From contig NZ_LGUI01000001.1 of assembly GCF_002891295.1 (NCBI RefSeq), forward strand, positions 496,001 through 560,000: a DNA stretch of 64,000 nucleotides, given 5' to 3'. Every line of letters starts with the position of its first letter. Position 1 is the first letter of the stretch. Below, piece after piece: positions 52,029 to 62,346 of this stretch. Source of the DNA: Streptomyces eurocidicus (lineage in GTDB: Bacteria; Actinomycetota; Actinomycetes; Streptomycetales; Streptomycetaceae). Made by a program: the position numbers and the translations under genes. The notes under the pieces were generated by a model. The model had not been told where the DNA came from. It did no database searches and saw only the letters and a program-made list of their open reading frames with translations.

Positions 52029-52135
52029 TCTGACGCCACAGCGCCCAACTCTGACGGCGCTCTGACGCGAAGCACATCCTTCGGCGTCAAGAACGCGTGA
52101 AGATCCCGCCAAATCGCGCCAAGGCGGCGCAAAGG
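52029..52135. promoter_or_regulatory. Helically phased direct repeats upstream of kimA-like gene
   Basis: TCTGACG occurs at 52029, 52050 and 52061 (spacing 21 and 11). A second series of CGNNAAG-type words starts at 52085, 52095, 52107, 52117 and 52128 (CGTCAAG, CGTGAAG, CGCCAAA, CGCCAAG, CGCAAAG). Repeats every 10-12 bp on one helix face are the usual target of OmpR-type regulators. No such regulator gene is adjacent. Confidence 0.55.
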
Positions 52136-52220
52136 CCGGACGCCCCGCCGCGCGGGCGGGCGCAACCTGAGCACCTCGGGCCGCACGGAGCGCGGCCCAT
52201 CGCCCAGGAGGTACCCCCAC

Positions 52221-54101
52221 ATGTCCACGCCGGCCAAGACGGACGACCGGCCCGCGCTGCCCGCCGGGTCCGGCGAGGAACCGCCCGATACCGGGGCCGG
52301 GCGCCCCTCCGACGACAAGCACCGGCTGACCGCGACCCAGGGCCTGGCCGCCCTGTCGCTGGACGCCATGGCGTCCGTGGCCTACGGGCCCGAGGCCATC
52401 GTGCTGGTGCTGGCGGCGGCGGGCGCGCACGGCCTCGGTTTCACCCTTCCGGTCACGCTCGCCATCGCGGCGCTGCTGGCCGTGCTCGTCGCCTCGTACC
52501 GGCAGGTCATCGCGGCCTTCCCGGACGGCGGCGGCAGCTACGCGGTCGCGCGGCGGCACCTGGGCCGGCGCACCGGCCTGGTGACGGCGGCGTCGCTGGT
52601 GCTGGACTACGTGCTGAACGTGGCGGTGTCGGTGACGGCCGGCGTCGCCGCCCTCACCTCCGCCGTGCCCTCCCTCTACGACGACCGGCTGTGGATCTGC
52701 CTGGGCGTGCTGGCCCTGGTCACCGCGGTGAACCTGCGGGGCATCGTGGAGTCGGCGAAGGCGTTCCTCGTGCCGACCGCCGTCTTCGTCGGGTCGATCC
52801 TGGTCATGATCGTGGTGGGGCTGTTCCGGGACGCCCCGGCCGGCACGGAGGCGGCGGCGGGCCACGCCTCGGCGCTCTCCGGCAACGCCACGACCGTCGG
52901 CGCCCTGCTGCTGCTCAAGGCGTTCGCGGCCGGCTGCTCCGCGCTGACCGGCGTCGAGGCGGTGGCCAACGCGGTGCCGTCGTTCCGCGCCCCGGCCCCC
53001 CGGCGGGCCCAGCGCACGGAGGTCGCGCTCGGCGCGCTGCTCGGTGTGATGCTCGTCGGCCTCTCGGTGCTCATCGGCCGCTTCCACCTCCAGCCCGTCG
53101 AGGGCGTCACCGTGCTGGCCCAGCTCGCGGACGCGTCACTCGGCCACAACGCGGCCTTCTACGTGGTGCAGTTCGCGACCGTCGTGCTGCTGGCGCTGGC
53201 CGCCAACACCTCCTTCGGCGGGCTGCCGGTCCTGATGGGCCTGCTGGCCCGGGACAACTACCTGCCGCACGTCTTCGGCCTCAAGGCCGAGCGCCAGGTG
53301 CACCGGCACGGGGTGCTCGCCCTCGCCGCCGTCTCCGCGCTGCTGCTGGTGCTGTCCGGCGGCGACGTCAACACGCTGGTGCCGCTGTTCGCGATCGGGG
53401 TGTTCGTCGGCTTCACCATCTGCCAGGCGGGCATGGTCCGGCACTGGCTGCGGGAACGTTCCTCCGGCTGGCGGGGCAGGGCCCTGCTCAACGGCTTCGG
53501 CGCGGTCCTCACGGGCGTCTCGGCGGTCGTCGTCACGGCGACGAAGTTCACCGAGGGCGCCTGGCTGATCGTCCTCGCCCTCCCGCTGCTGGTGGCCGCC
53601 TTCGAGGCCGTCCACCGCGCCTACGGGCGGATCGGCGAGCGGCTGGGGCTGGGCCGGGTACCCGAGGCGCCGCACCGCTGCCGGTCCGTGGTCGTCGTGC
53701 CCGTCTCGTCGCTGTCCCGGCTGACCAGCAAGGCGCTGACCTCCGCCGTGTCGCTGGGCGACGAGGTGCTGGCGGTGACCGTCACCCAGCCCGACGCCGA
53801 GGGCCGGCGGGCCGCCGAGTCGCTGCGCCGCGACTGGGAGCTGTGGAACCCGGGCGTCCCGCTCGTCGAACTGCCGGCCCCCACCCGCGCCCTGGGCCGC
53901 CCGATCGTGGAGTACGTACGCGCGCTCGGGGACCGGCACCCGGACGACCGGGTCACGGTCCTGATCCCGGAGGTCGAACCCGCCCGGCTGTGGCAGCGGA
54001 TGCTGCAGAACCAGCGCGGCGCGGTCGTCGCCCACGCCGTCCGCCGGGACACCGACGCGGTGATCTGCCGACTGCGGTTCCGCGTCGACGCCCGCGGCTG
54101 A
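52221..54101 (+). CDS. kimA: APC-superfamily transporter, KimA-like potassium importer
   Basis: 626 residues. About 12 membrane helices (roughly 45-465) are followed by a cytosolic domain of alpha/beta type (about 475-625). HRLTATQGLAALSLDAMASV followed by AYGPEAI is the hallmark of KimA, the H+-coupled K+ importer of Bacillus; it had been annotated as an amino-acid permease. In Firmicutes KimA is controlled by cyclic di-AMP; no ydaO-type riboswitch was recognised here. AGGAGGT is 8 bases before the ATG. A 15-bp hairpin follows the gene. Confidence 0.8.
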   Translation: MSTPAKTDDRPALPAGSGEEPPDTGAGRPSDDKHRLTATQGLAALSLDAMASVAYGPEAIVLVLAAAGAHGLGFTLPVTLAIAALLAVLVASYRQVIAAFPDGGGSYAVARRHLGRRTGLVTAASLVLDYVLNVAVSVTAGVAALTSAVPSLYDDRLWICLGVLALVTAVNLRGIVESAKAFLVPTAVFVGSILVMIVVGLFRDAPAGTEAAAGHASALSGNATTVGALLLLKAFAAGCSALTGVEAVANAVPSFRAPAPRRAQRTEVALGALLGVMLVGLSVLIGRFHLQPVEGVTVLAQLADASLGHNAAFYVVQFATVVLLALAANTSFGGLPVLMGLLARDNYLPHVFGLKAERQVHRHGVLALAAVSALLLVLSGGDVNTLVPLFAIGVFVGFTICQAGMVRHWLRERSSGWRGRALLNGFGAVLTGVSAVVVTATKFTEGAWLIVLALPLLVAAFEAVHRAYGRIGERLGLGRVPEAPHRCRSVVVVPVSSLSRLTSKALTSAVSLGDEVLAVTVTQPDAEGRRAAESLRRDWELWNPGVPLVELPAPTRALGRPIVEYVRALGDRHPDDRVTVLIPEVEPARLWQRMLQNQRGAVVAHAVRRDTDAVICRLRFRVDARG

Positions 54102-54240
54102 CGGCCTCGGGGCCGGCCGGGCACCTACGGGTACGGGGGTCACGGTGACGGCTGAGCCGGGGCCGGCCGGGTTTCCACGCCGGGGGTCGCCGCCACGCGG
54201 AGCCGGGACCGGGGTCCCGCCCGGACGCCGACCCCCGGCC

Positions 54241-54280
54241 CCCCTTCCGGGCCGGATCGCCGCCACCGGCCCGGAAGGGG
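54241..54280 (+). terminator. Strong hairpin after the kimA-like gene
   Basis: CCCCTTCCGGGCCGG (54241-54255) and CCGGCCCGGAAGGGG (54266-54280) form a perfect 15-bp stem with loop ATCGCCGCCA, 140 bases after the stop codon. No T tract; probably a terminator or mRNA end. Confidence 0.72.
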
Positions 54281-54366
54281 ACACACGGCGGTAAGCCCCC
54301 TGTCGTAATCCCCCCGCATCGTTGATCGTTGGTCCGTACGGTCCCGACGCGAGGGGAAGTGCCGAC

Positions 54367-55632
54367 ATGCCGATCAGCCGCAGACAGCTCATGGCCGGCG
54401 GGGCCGGCCTCGCACTCACCGGCGCCCTCGGCTCCGCGTGCGGCTCCAACACCGGGCGCGGGAGCGGGGGTTCGAACGGACCCCGCCTGTCGCAGTGGTA
54501 CCACCAGTACGGGGAGGCGGGCACCCGGCAGGCGGTGATCCGGTACGCCGCCGCCTACCGGAAAGCGGACGTCCGGATCGAGTGGCGGCCGGGCAACTAC
54601 GACCAGCAGACCGCGGCCGCGCTGCTGTCCTCCTCCGGCCCGGACGTCTTCGAGGTCGCCGGGCCGACGCTGGACCAGATCCAGGGCGGCCAGGTCGTCG
54701 ACCTCACCGACCTGATCGGGGATGTCAAGGGCGACTTCAGCCGGACCGTCCTCGCCCCCAAGACCCACGAAGGCCGCGTCTGGGGCGTCCCCCAGCTCGT
54801 CGACACCCAGCTGCTCTACTACCGCAGGAGCATGCTGAAGGACGCCGGGGTGCGGCCGCCAGGCAGCCTGGACGAGCTGATCGACGCCGCCCGCGCGCTC
54901 TCGACCGGCAAGGTCAAGGGCCTCTTCCTCGGCAACGACGGCGGCGCGAGCGCCCTCCACGGCACCCCTTTGTACGCCGCCGGCCTCGCCCTCGTCACCG
55001 ACGGGGGCGAGGTGGGCTTCGACGACCCGGCCGCGGCGCGGACCCTCGGCAAGCTGCACCGGCTGTACGCCGACAAGTCGCTGCTGCTGGGCGCCCCCAC
55101 CGACTGGGCCGACCCCTCCGCTTTCCTCCAGGGGCTCACCGCGATGCAGTGGTCCGGGCTGTGGGCGCTGCCCCGGATCCGCAAGGAGCTCGGCGACGAC
55201 TTCGGGGTGCTGCCGTTCCCGCCGGACGGGCCGGCCGGCAGACCCGCCGTCCCGGTCGGGGCGTGGACCGCCGCCGTCAGCGCCCGCAGCGAGCACCGCG
55301 ACGCGGCCAAGGCGTTCGTGAAGTGGCTGTGGATCGACCGCACGGACCTCCAGGAGGACTTCGCGCTCTCCTACGGCTTCCACATCCCCGCCCGGAACTC
55401 CCTCGCGGCCAAGGCGGACCGGCTCAAGGAGGGCCCCGCGGCGGAGGTGGTGCGGTTCGCCGAGAAGCACGGCAGCCCCGCCCAGCCCCTGCTGTGGACG
55501 CCGCCGAGCCAGACCGCCTATCAGGACGCCCTCAACCGCGTCATCAAGGGCGGCGCCGACCCCGCCGCCGAGCTGCGGGCGGTCGTCCGCAAGGCCGGTG
55601 CCGAGCTGCGCCGGGTCCGGAAGCGGGCATGA
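54367..55632 (+). CDS. ABC sugar transporter substrate-binding lipoprotein
   Basis: 421 residues. The twin-arginine signal (SRRQLMAGGAGLAL) ends in a lipobox GSAC (Cys25), so it is exported folded and lipid-anchored. The body is an extracellular solute-binding protein family 1 fold (RLSQWYHQYGEAGTRQAVIR, GRVWGVPQLVDTQLLYYRRS). It delivers a sugar, probably an oligosaccharide, to the permeases encoded downstream (ATGA overlap). GGGGAAG precedes the ATG. No clear regulator site was identified upstream. Confidence 0.92.
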   Translation: MPISRRQLMAGGAGLALTGALGSACGSNTGRGSGGSNGPRLSQWYHQYGEAGTRQAVIRYAAAYRKADVRIEWRPGNYDQQTAAALLSSSGPDVFEVAGPTLDQIQGGQVVDLTDLIGDVKGDFSRTVLAPKTHEGRVWGVPQLVDTQLLYYRRSMLKDAGVRPPGSLDELIDAARALSTGKVKGLFLGNDGGASALHGTPLYAAGLALVTDGGEVGFDDPAAARTLGKLHRLYADKSLLLGAPTDWADPSAFLQGLTAMQWSGLWALPRIRKELGDDFGVLPFPPDGPAGRPAVPVGAWTAAVSARSEHRDAAKAFVKWLWIDRTDLQEDFALSYGFHIPARNSLAAKADRLKEGPAAEVVRFAEKHGSPAQPLLWTPPSQTAYQDALNRVIKGGADPAAELRAVVRKAGAELRRVRKRA

Positions 55633-56573
55633 GCGCGCCCGGGAAGGCGCGCGGGAGGCAGCGCGGGCGCCCGGTCCGGCAACGGAACCGTACCCTCTGG
55701 TTCTGGACCTTCGTCGGCCCGTTCGTAGCGGGCCTCGCCCTGTTCACGTACGTACCGCTGGCCTGGAGTGTGTACCTCAGCCTCTTCGACGCCCACAACA
55801 CCGTCTCCCCCACCGACTTCGTCGGACTCGGCAACTACACGGCGATGCTGGGCGATCCGGCCTTCCGCTCCTCCCTGGTCACCTTCGCGGTCTTCACCGC
55901 CTTCATCGTGCCCGCGACCTACACCCTCTCCCTCGGCCTGGCCCTGGCCGTGAACAGGCTGCGCTTCGCCCAGGCGTTCTTCCGGTCCGTGTTCTTCCTG
56001 CCGGCCGCCTGCTCGTACGTCGTCGCCGCGATGGTCTGGAAACTGTCCGTCTTCAACGGGGTGCGCTTCGGACTGGCCAATACCGTGCTCGGCTGGTTCG
56101 GCGCCGAGCCGGTCGCCTGGCTGGCGTCGACCGATCCGCCCTGGTACTGGCTCGTCATCGGCACCGTGCGGCTGTGGCTCCAGGCCGGTTTCTACATGGT
56201 GCTGTTCCTCGCCGGGCTCCAGCGCGTCCCGGTCCGGCTGTACGAGGCGGCCGCGCTCGACGGCGCCCGGCCCGGCTGGCAGACGTTCCGGCACATCACC
56301 TTCCCCGCCCTGCGGGCCACCTCGGTCGCCGTGGTGCTGCTGCTGGTGATCGGCGCCTTCCAGGCGTTCGACGAGTTCTACAACCTGCTCTCGGACACCC
56401 GCGGCTATCCGCCCTACGCCCGGCCGCCGCTGGTCTACCTCTACTACACCGCGCTCGGGCAGGGGCAGGACCTGGGCCTGGGCAGCGCGGGCGCCGTGAT
56501 CCTGGCGCTGATCATCGCCGTGGTCACCGTCGTACAGGCCCGCTGGTCGGGCCTCGGCCGCAAGGAGGAGTGA
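55629..56573 (+). CDS. ABC sugar transporter permease (MalF type)
   Basis: 314 residues and six membrane helices. The conserved cytoplasmic EAA loop is YEAAALDGARPGWQTFRHIT, which docks the ATPase. It overlaps the binding-protein stop by ATGA and ends 2 bases before the next permease start, giving tight translational coupling. Confidence 0.95.
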   Translation: MSAPGKARGRQRGRPVRQRNRTLWFWTFVGPFVAGLALFTYVPLAWSVYLSLFDAHNTVSPTDFVGLGNYTAMLGDPAFRSSLVTFAVFTAFIVPATYTLSLGLALAVNRLRFAQAFFRSVFFLPAACSYVVAAMVWKLSVFNGVRFGLANTVLGWFGAEPVAWLASTDPPWYWLVIGTVRLWLQAGFYMVLFLAGLQRVPVRLYEAAALDGARPGWQTFRHITFPALRATSVAVVLLLVIGAFQAFDEFYNLLSDTRGYPPYARPPLVYLYYTALGQGQDLGLGSAGAVILALIIAVVTVVQARWSGLGRKEE

Positions 56574-56575
56574 GG

Positions 56576-57442
56576 ATGCGTGCGAGGAACACACCGGCGC
56601 GGACGACCGACGACGCCCTCGTCAGGGCCGGGCGGGCGCTGCGGCTGGTGCTGCTGATCGCGCTGGGCGCGCTGTTCCTGATCCCCTTCTACCTCCTCGT
56701 CCGCAACGGGCTCGCCTCCGAGGCGGAGATCACCGCCGCCGACTGGACCTTCTTCCCGCGCCGTCCCCACTGGTCGAACGTGCGCGAGCTGTTCGCCGAC
56801 CCGGACGTGCCCATGGCGCACGCGCTGCTGAACTCCACGCTGATCGCGGTGGCCACGACCGCCGGGACCCTGCTGCTCGCCTCGCTCGCGGGGTACGGCC
56901 TGGCCCGCATCCCCTACCGGCACGCGAACGCCGTCTTCTACGCCGTCCTGGGCACCCTGATGGTCCCGGCGGCCGTCACCTTCGTGCCGTCCTTCGTGCT
57001 CGTCTCCTCGCTGGGCTGGGTGTCGACCCTGCGCGGGCTGATCGTGCCGACGCTGTTCAGCGCCTTCGCGTGCTTCGTCTTCCGCCAGTACTTCCTGGGC
57101 TTCCCGCGCGAGCTGGAGGACGCGGCCCAGGTCGACGGGCTCGGCTACTGGCGCACGTACTGGCGGGTGGTCGTGCCCAACTCCCGGCCGGTGTTCGCGG
57201 CGGTCGGCACGATCGTCTTCATCGGCGCCTGGAACTCCTTCCTGTGGCCGCTGGTCATCGGCCAGGGCCGGAGCTCCTGGACGGCACAGGTCGCCCTGTC
57301 GACCTTCACCACCGCGCAGACCGTCAACCTCCATGAGCTGTTCGTGGCGGCGACCGCCTCGATCGTGCCGCTGCTGCTGGTGTTCCTGCTGCTCCAGCGC
57401 TACATCGTGGCGGGCGTCGAGCGCTCGGGGATCGACGACTGA
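56576..57442 (+). CDS. ABC sugar transporter permease (MalG type)
   Basis: 288 residues and six membrane helices. The EAA loop is LEDAAQVDGLGYWRTYWRVV. The Shine-Dalgarno AAGGAGGAG is formed by the 3' end of the preceding gene. No ATPase gene follows; Streptomyces sugar importers usually share the MsiK ATPase encoded elsewhere. The last 43 bases overlap the convergent regulator gene. Confidence 0.95.
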   Translation: MRARNTPARTTDDALVRAGRALRLVLLIALGALFLIPFYLLVRNGLASEAEITAADWTFFPRRPHWSNVRELFADPDVPMAHALLNSTLIAVATTAGTLLLASLAGYGLARIPYRHANAVFYAVLGTLMVPAAVTFVPSFVLVSSLGWVSTLRGLIVPTLFSAFACFVFRQYFLGFPRELEDAAQVDGLGYWRTYWRVVVPNSRPVFAAVGTIVFIGAWNSFLWPLVIGQGRSSWTAQVALSTFTTAQTVNLHELFVAATASIVPLLLVFLLLQRYIVAGVERSGIDD

Positions 57443-58428
57443 GCCGCCGACCGCACCCTGGGCCGGTGCCCGCCGCGCAGCAGCGCCGCGCCCAGGGGGG
57501 TGAGCGTGTGCATCACGGCGCTGCCGTTGCGCAGCGTCAGCACCAGGCCGGCCTCCCGGAGCACCCCGGCGTGCTGGCTCGCGGAAGCGGCGGACACCCC
57601 GACGCGGCGGGCGAGCTCGCTGGTGGTGCAGCCGCCGCCGATCGAGCCGAGGACGGCCGAGCGGGTGTGGCCCACCAGCTTGCCCAGCGAGCGGGGCGCG
57701 GTGACCTCGGCGGGCGCGCACTCCGACATGTGCCGGGCGGGGTAGACGAGCACGGGGGCCAGCTCGGGGTTGACGTAGGCGACGGGGGTGCGGCGGCAGA
57801 AGAAGGAGGGCACGAGGAGCAGCCCCCGGCCGCCCAGGTGGATGTCCCGGTCGACCGGGTAGTCGGCCTCCAGGACCGGTGCCCGCCAGCGCATCATCGG
57901 CGGCAGGGAGGACAGCAGGGCGTCGGCGCCGCCGTCGAGGAGGGCCCGGCCGCGCACCGCGCGGTCCGCCTCTATCTGGGCCTGGATGTGGGACCAGTAG
58001 GGCGCGATGGCCGCCTCGTGGTACGCCTGGAGCGCGCCGGTCAGCTTGGCGAAGGCCCTGGAGTCGCCCTCCGCCATGGATCGTATCCAAGCCGGGAGGG
58101 TGCGGACCGTGGAGAGCCGGCCGAGCTCCTGGTGGACCCGCTCGGGGGGCGTCTCGCGCAGCGCCTGCATGCCCGAGTCGAGTCCGAGTACGCCTTCGGG
58201 CGGGGTGAGGAAGTCCGGAAAATAGCCGCGGGAGGGAACCAGCGGCGCGAGAAGCCGCGTTTCACCATTCAACCGAGCCCGGGTTTCCGACCGCCAATCG
58301 CCGAAGATCGACTCGCCTTGTTTGTCCCGGAGTCGGTGCAGGCTCAATACGGATTCCCAGAGTGCGTCCGGGTCTCCGGCCAGGCGCAACCGGGCCAGAT
58401 CGAGTCCCGTGAAATGGACGCGCAGCAC
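57400..58428 (-). CDS. ArsR-like regulator with DUF5937-type N-terminal domain
   Basis: 342 residues. The large N-terminal domain (about 1-240) begins VLRVHFTGLDLARLRLAGDP, typical of a Streptomyces group of regulators. The C-terminal winged helix (about 250-320) has GCTTSELARRVGVSAASASQ and HAGVLREAGLVLTLRNGSAV. Its ligand and targets are unknown. GTG at 58428 is preferred over the in-frame TTG three bases upstream. Convergent with and overlapping the MalG-type permease gene by 43 bp. Confidence 0.85.
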   Translation of the reverse strand: MLRVHFTGLDLARLRLAGDPDALWESVLSLHRLRDKQGESIFGDWRSETRARLNGETRLLAPLVPSRGYFPDFLTPPEGVLGLDSGMQALRETPPERVHQELGRLSTVRTLPAWIRSMAEGDSRAFAKLTGALQAYHEAAIAPYWSHIQAQIEADRAVRGRALLDGGADALLSSLPPMMRWRAPVLEADYPVDRDIHLGGRGLLLVPSFFCRRTPVAYVNPELAPVLVYPARHMSECAPAEVTAPRSLGKLVGHTRSAVLGSIGGGCTTSELARRVGVSAASASQHAGVLREAGLVLTLRNGSAVMHTLTPLGAALLRGGHRPRVRSAAQSSIPERSTPATM

Positions 58429-58631
58429 CAAACCCCCACATGAGACATCGCAACCACCCCCCGCTCACTGAGTATGCACACCGATACGAGCTGTTACCAC
58501 GCCCTTTTGGCCACAGTTGAAAGGACTCGCGCGGAACATGTCGGAAGCGAAATGCTATTCACGCACTCAGGGCCGCCTCCGCTCGTTCCCGTGGGGGGTG
58601 GCGGGCGAAAAAGCGGCCGCTGAGTATGCGA
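58429..58631. other. Upstream region of the ArsR-like gene
   Basis: About 200 bp, comparatively A+T-rich at 58440-58570 (for example TGAGTATGCACACCGATACG), as expected of a promoter. TGAGTATGC recurs at 58621. No gene is seen. Confidence 0.4.
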
Positions 58632-58714
58632 GTTGCCGCCCGAGCCGATGCGGGCGGCAACAACTCCCGGTGGGGGAGTAAAGAGGGGCGGCGCTCCCGC
58701 ACGGGCGCCGCCCC
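58632..58714. terminator. Two consecutive perfect hairpins
   Basis: Hairpin 1: GTTGCCGCCCG (58632-58642) with CGGGCGGCAAC (58651-58661). Hairpin 2: GGGGCGGCGC (58685-58694) with GCGCCGCCCC (58705-58714) followed by TT on the plus strand. They lie in a gap with no plus-strand gene end nearby, so they may end the ppdK transcript (minus) or belong to an unannotated RNA. Confidence 0.5.
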
Positions 58715-58783
58715 TTCGCCGTCCGGCGGGGGTTGGCCGGGTGCGGTGCCGCGTTACACACGGGTTACCCCGGGACTCCGGCC

Positions 58784-58960
58784 CCTTCACCTGCGGGCCG
58801 GCGGGGCCTGATCACCCCTTGGCCTCCGGCCCTCGCCCGACTCCTTCACCTGCGGCCCGGTAGGGCTGGCCACCCCTCGGCCTCCGGCCTTGACCCGACT
58901 CCTTCACCTGCGGGCCGGTGGGGGCTGGTCGCGCAGTTCCCCGCGCCCCTGAGGGGGCCG
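58784..58960. repeat. Tandem repeat, about 59-bp unit, 2.5 copies
   Basis: Units begin CCTTCACCTGCGG at 58784, 58843 and 58901 (spacing 59 and 58) and share CTTGGCCTCCGGCC-like middles. The third unit runs into GCGCAGTTCCCCGCGCCCCT, a word I recall as widely dispersed in Streptomyces genomes. Confidence 0.75.
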
Positions 58961-59119
58961 ATGCACGGTTCTCACGTGCGGGCCCTCGCCCCACGGCCCC
59001 CTGACGAGGCGTGGCACGCGGCCCTCGTGAGCCGGACGGGACGGCCCCGCGTCCCTGACACCGGTAATGCCGGACGGGCCGGAGCGCACCCGCAGGTGGT
59101 CTCCGGCCCGCAGCACATC

Positions 59120-59142
59120 CAGCCCGTCCGGCGATTGAGGAC
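59120..59142. repeat. Isolated copy of the 23-bp dispersed repeat core
   Basis: A perfect core (CAGCCCGTCCGG followed by CGATTGAGGAC) without the usual GC-rich arms, 100 bases beyond the ppdK stop. Confidence 0.75.
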
Positions 59143-59241
59143 GCGACCGGAGGGAGCTCCCGCCGCAGGCGGCAGGCGACCCGCAAACGGCCTACGCGGC
59201 AGGCGACCCGCACGGCAGACCGCCCGCGTCACCCGGTCGGA

Positions 59242-61956
<2,715 letters not shown>

Positions 61957-62240
61957 GGGACTCGACTCCTCACTGGGGTCCCCCCGTACTCAGGTGGGGG
62001 AGGGCATGCTCAAACGGGCTGACGGCGGGGAGCGTACCCAGATCGAAGGCCCCTGAGGAGGTCCACTCCACGGTCATAGGGCTGCAACCACCCGTCTGCC
62101 GTCAGATCGAAAGTCACGCTCCGGCAAAGGCGCCTTCGACCCCTTCTTCGACACTTAAAGCCAGGATGACAAAGAGCGTCCAAGCAAGCACGCACCGTCG
62201 ATAAAAACCGTCAACTGCCATCAGGTGCCATCAAGAAATG
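61957..62240. other. ppdK upstream region
   Basis: A 280-bp non-coding stretch. Near the gene, GGGGTCCCCCCGTACTCAGG and GGTGGGGGAGGGCATGCTC form a loose hairpin resembling repeat modules elsewhere. Further out, 62120-62240 is unusually A+T-rich and probably holds the minus-strand promoter (TTGGAC near 62178-62183 with TTTAAG near 62154-62159, about 18 bp apart). Confidence 0.45.
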
Positions 62241-62275
62241 AAAACAAGAAGGGTGGCACGGAGTGCCACCCTTCT
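62241..62275 (-). terminator. Terminator of the dus gene
   Basis: AGAAGGGTGGCAC (62247-62259) and GTGCCACCCTTCT (62263-62275) form a perfect 13-bp stem. On the minus strand it is followed by TGTTTTCATTTC. A clear intrinsic terminator. Confidence 0.92.
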
Positions 62276-62346
62276 GAAGATGCAGACCGGCTTCAGTCGC
62301 TCATCTGAGCGCACCCCTGATCAGGGGTGGCGAGAATCACGCGCCC

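Noticed and set aside
51977..52220. Cyclic-di-AMP (ydaO) riboswitch before the kimA-like gene
   Set aside because: The conserved ydaO core words were not found; the region is better explained by phased direct repeats. A covariance search would settle it.
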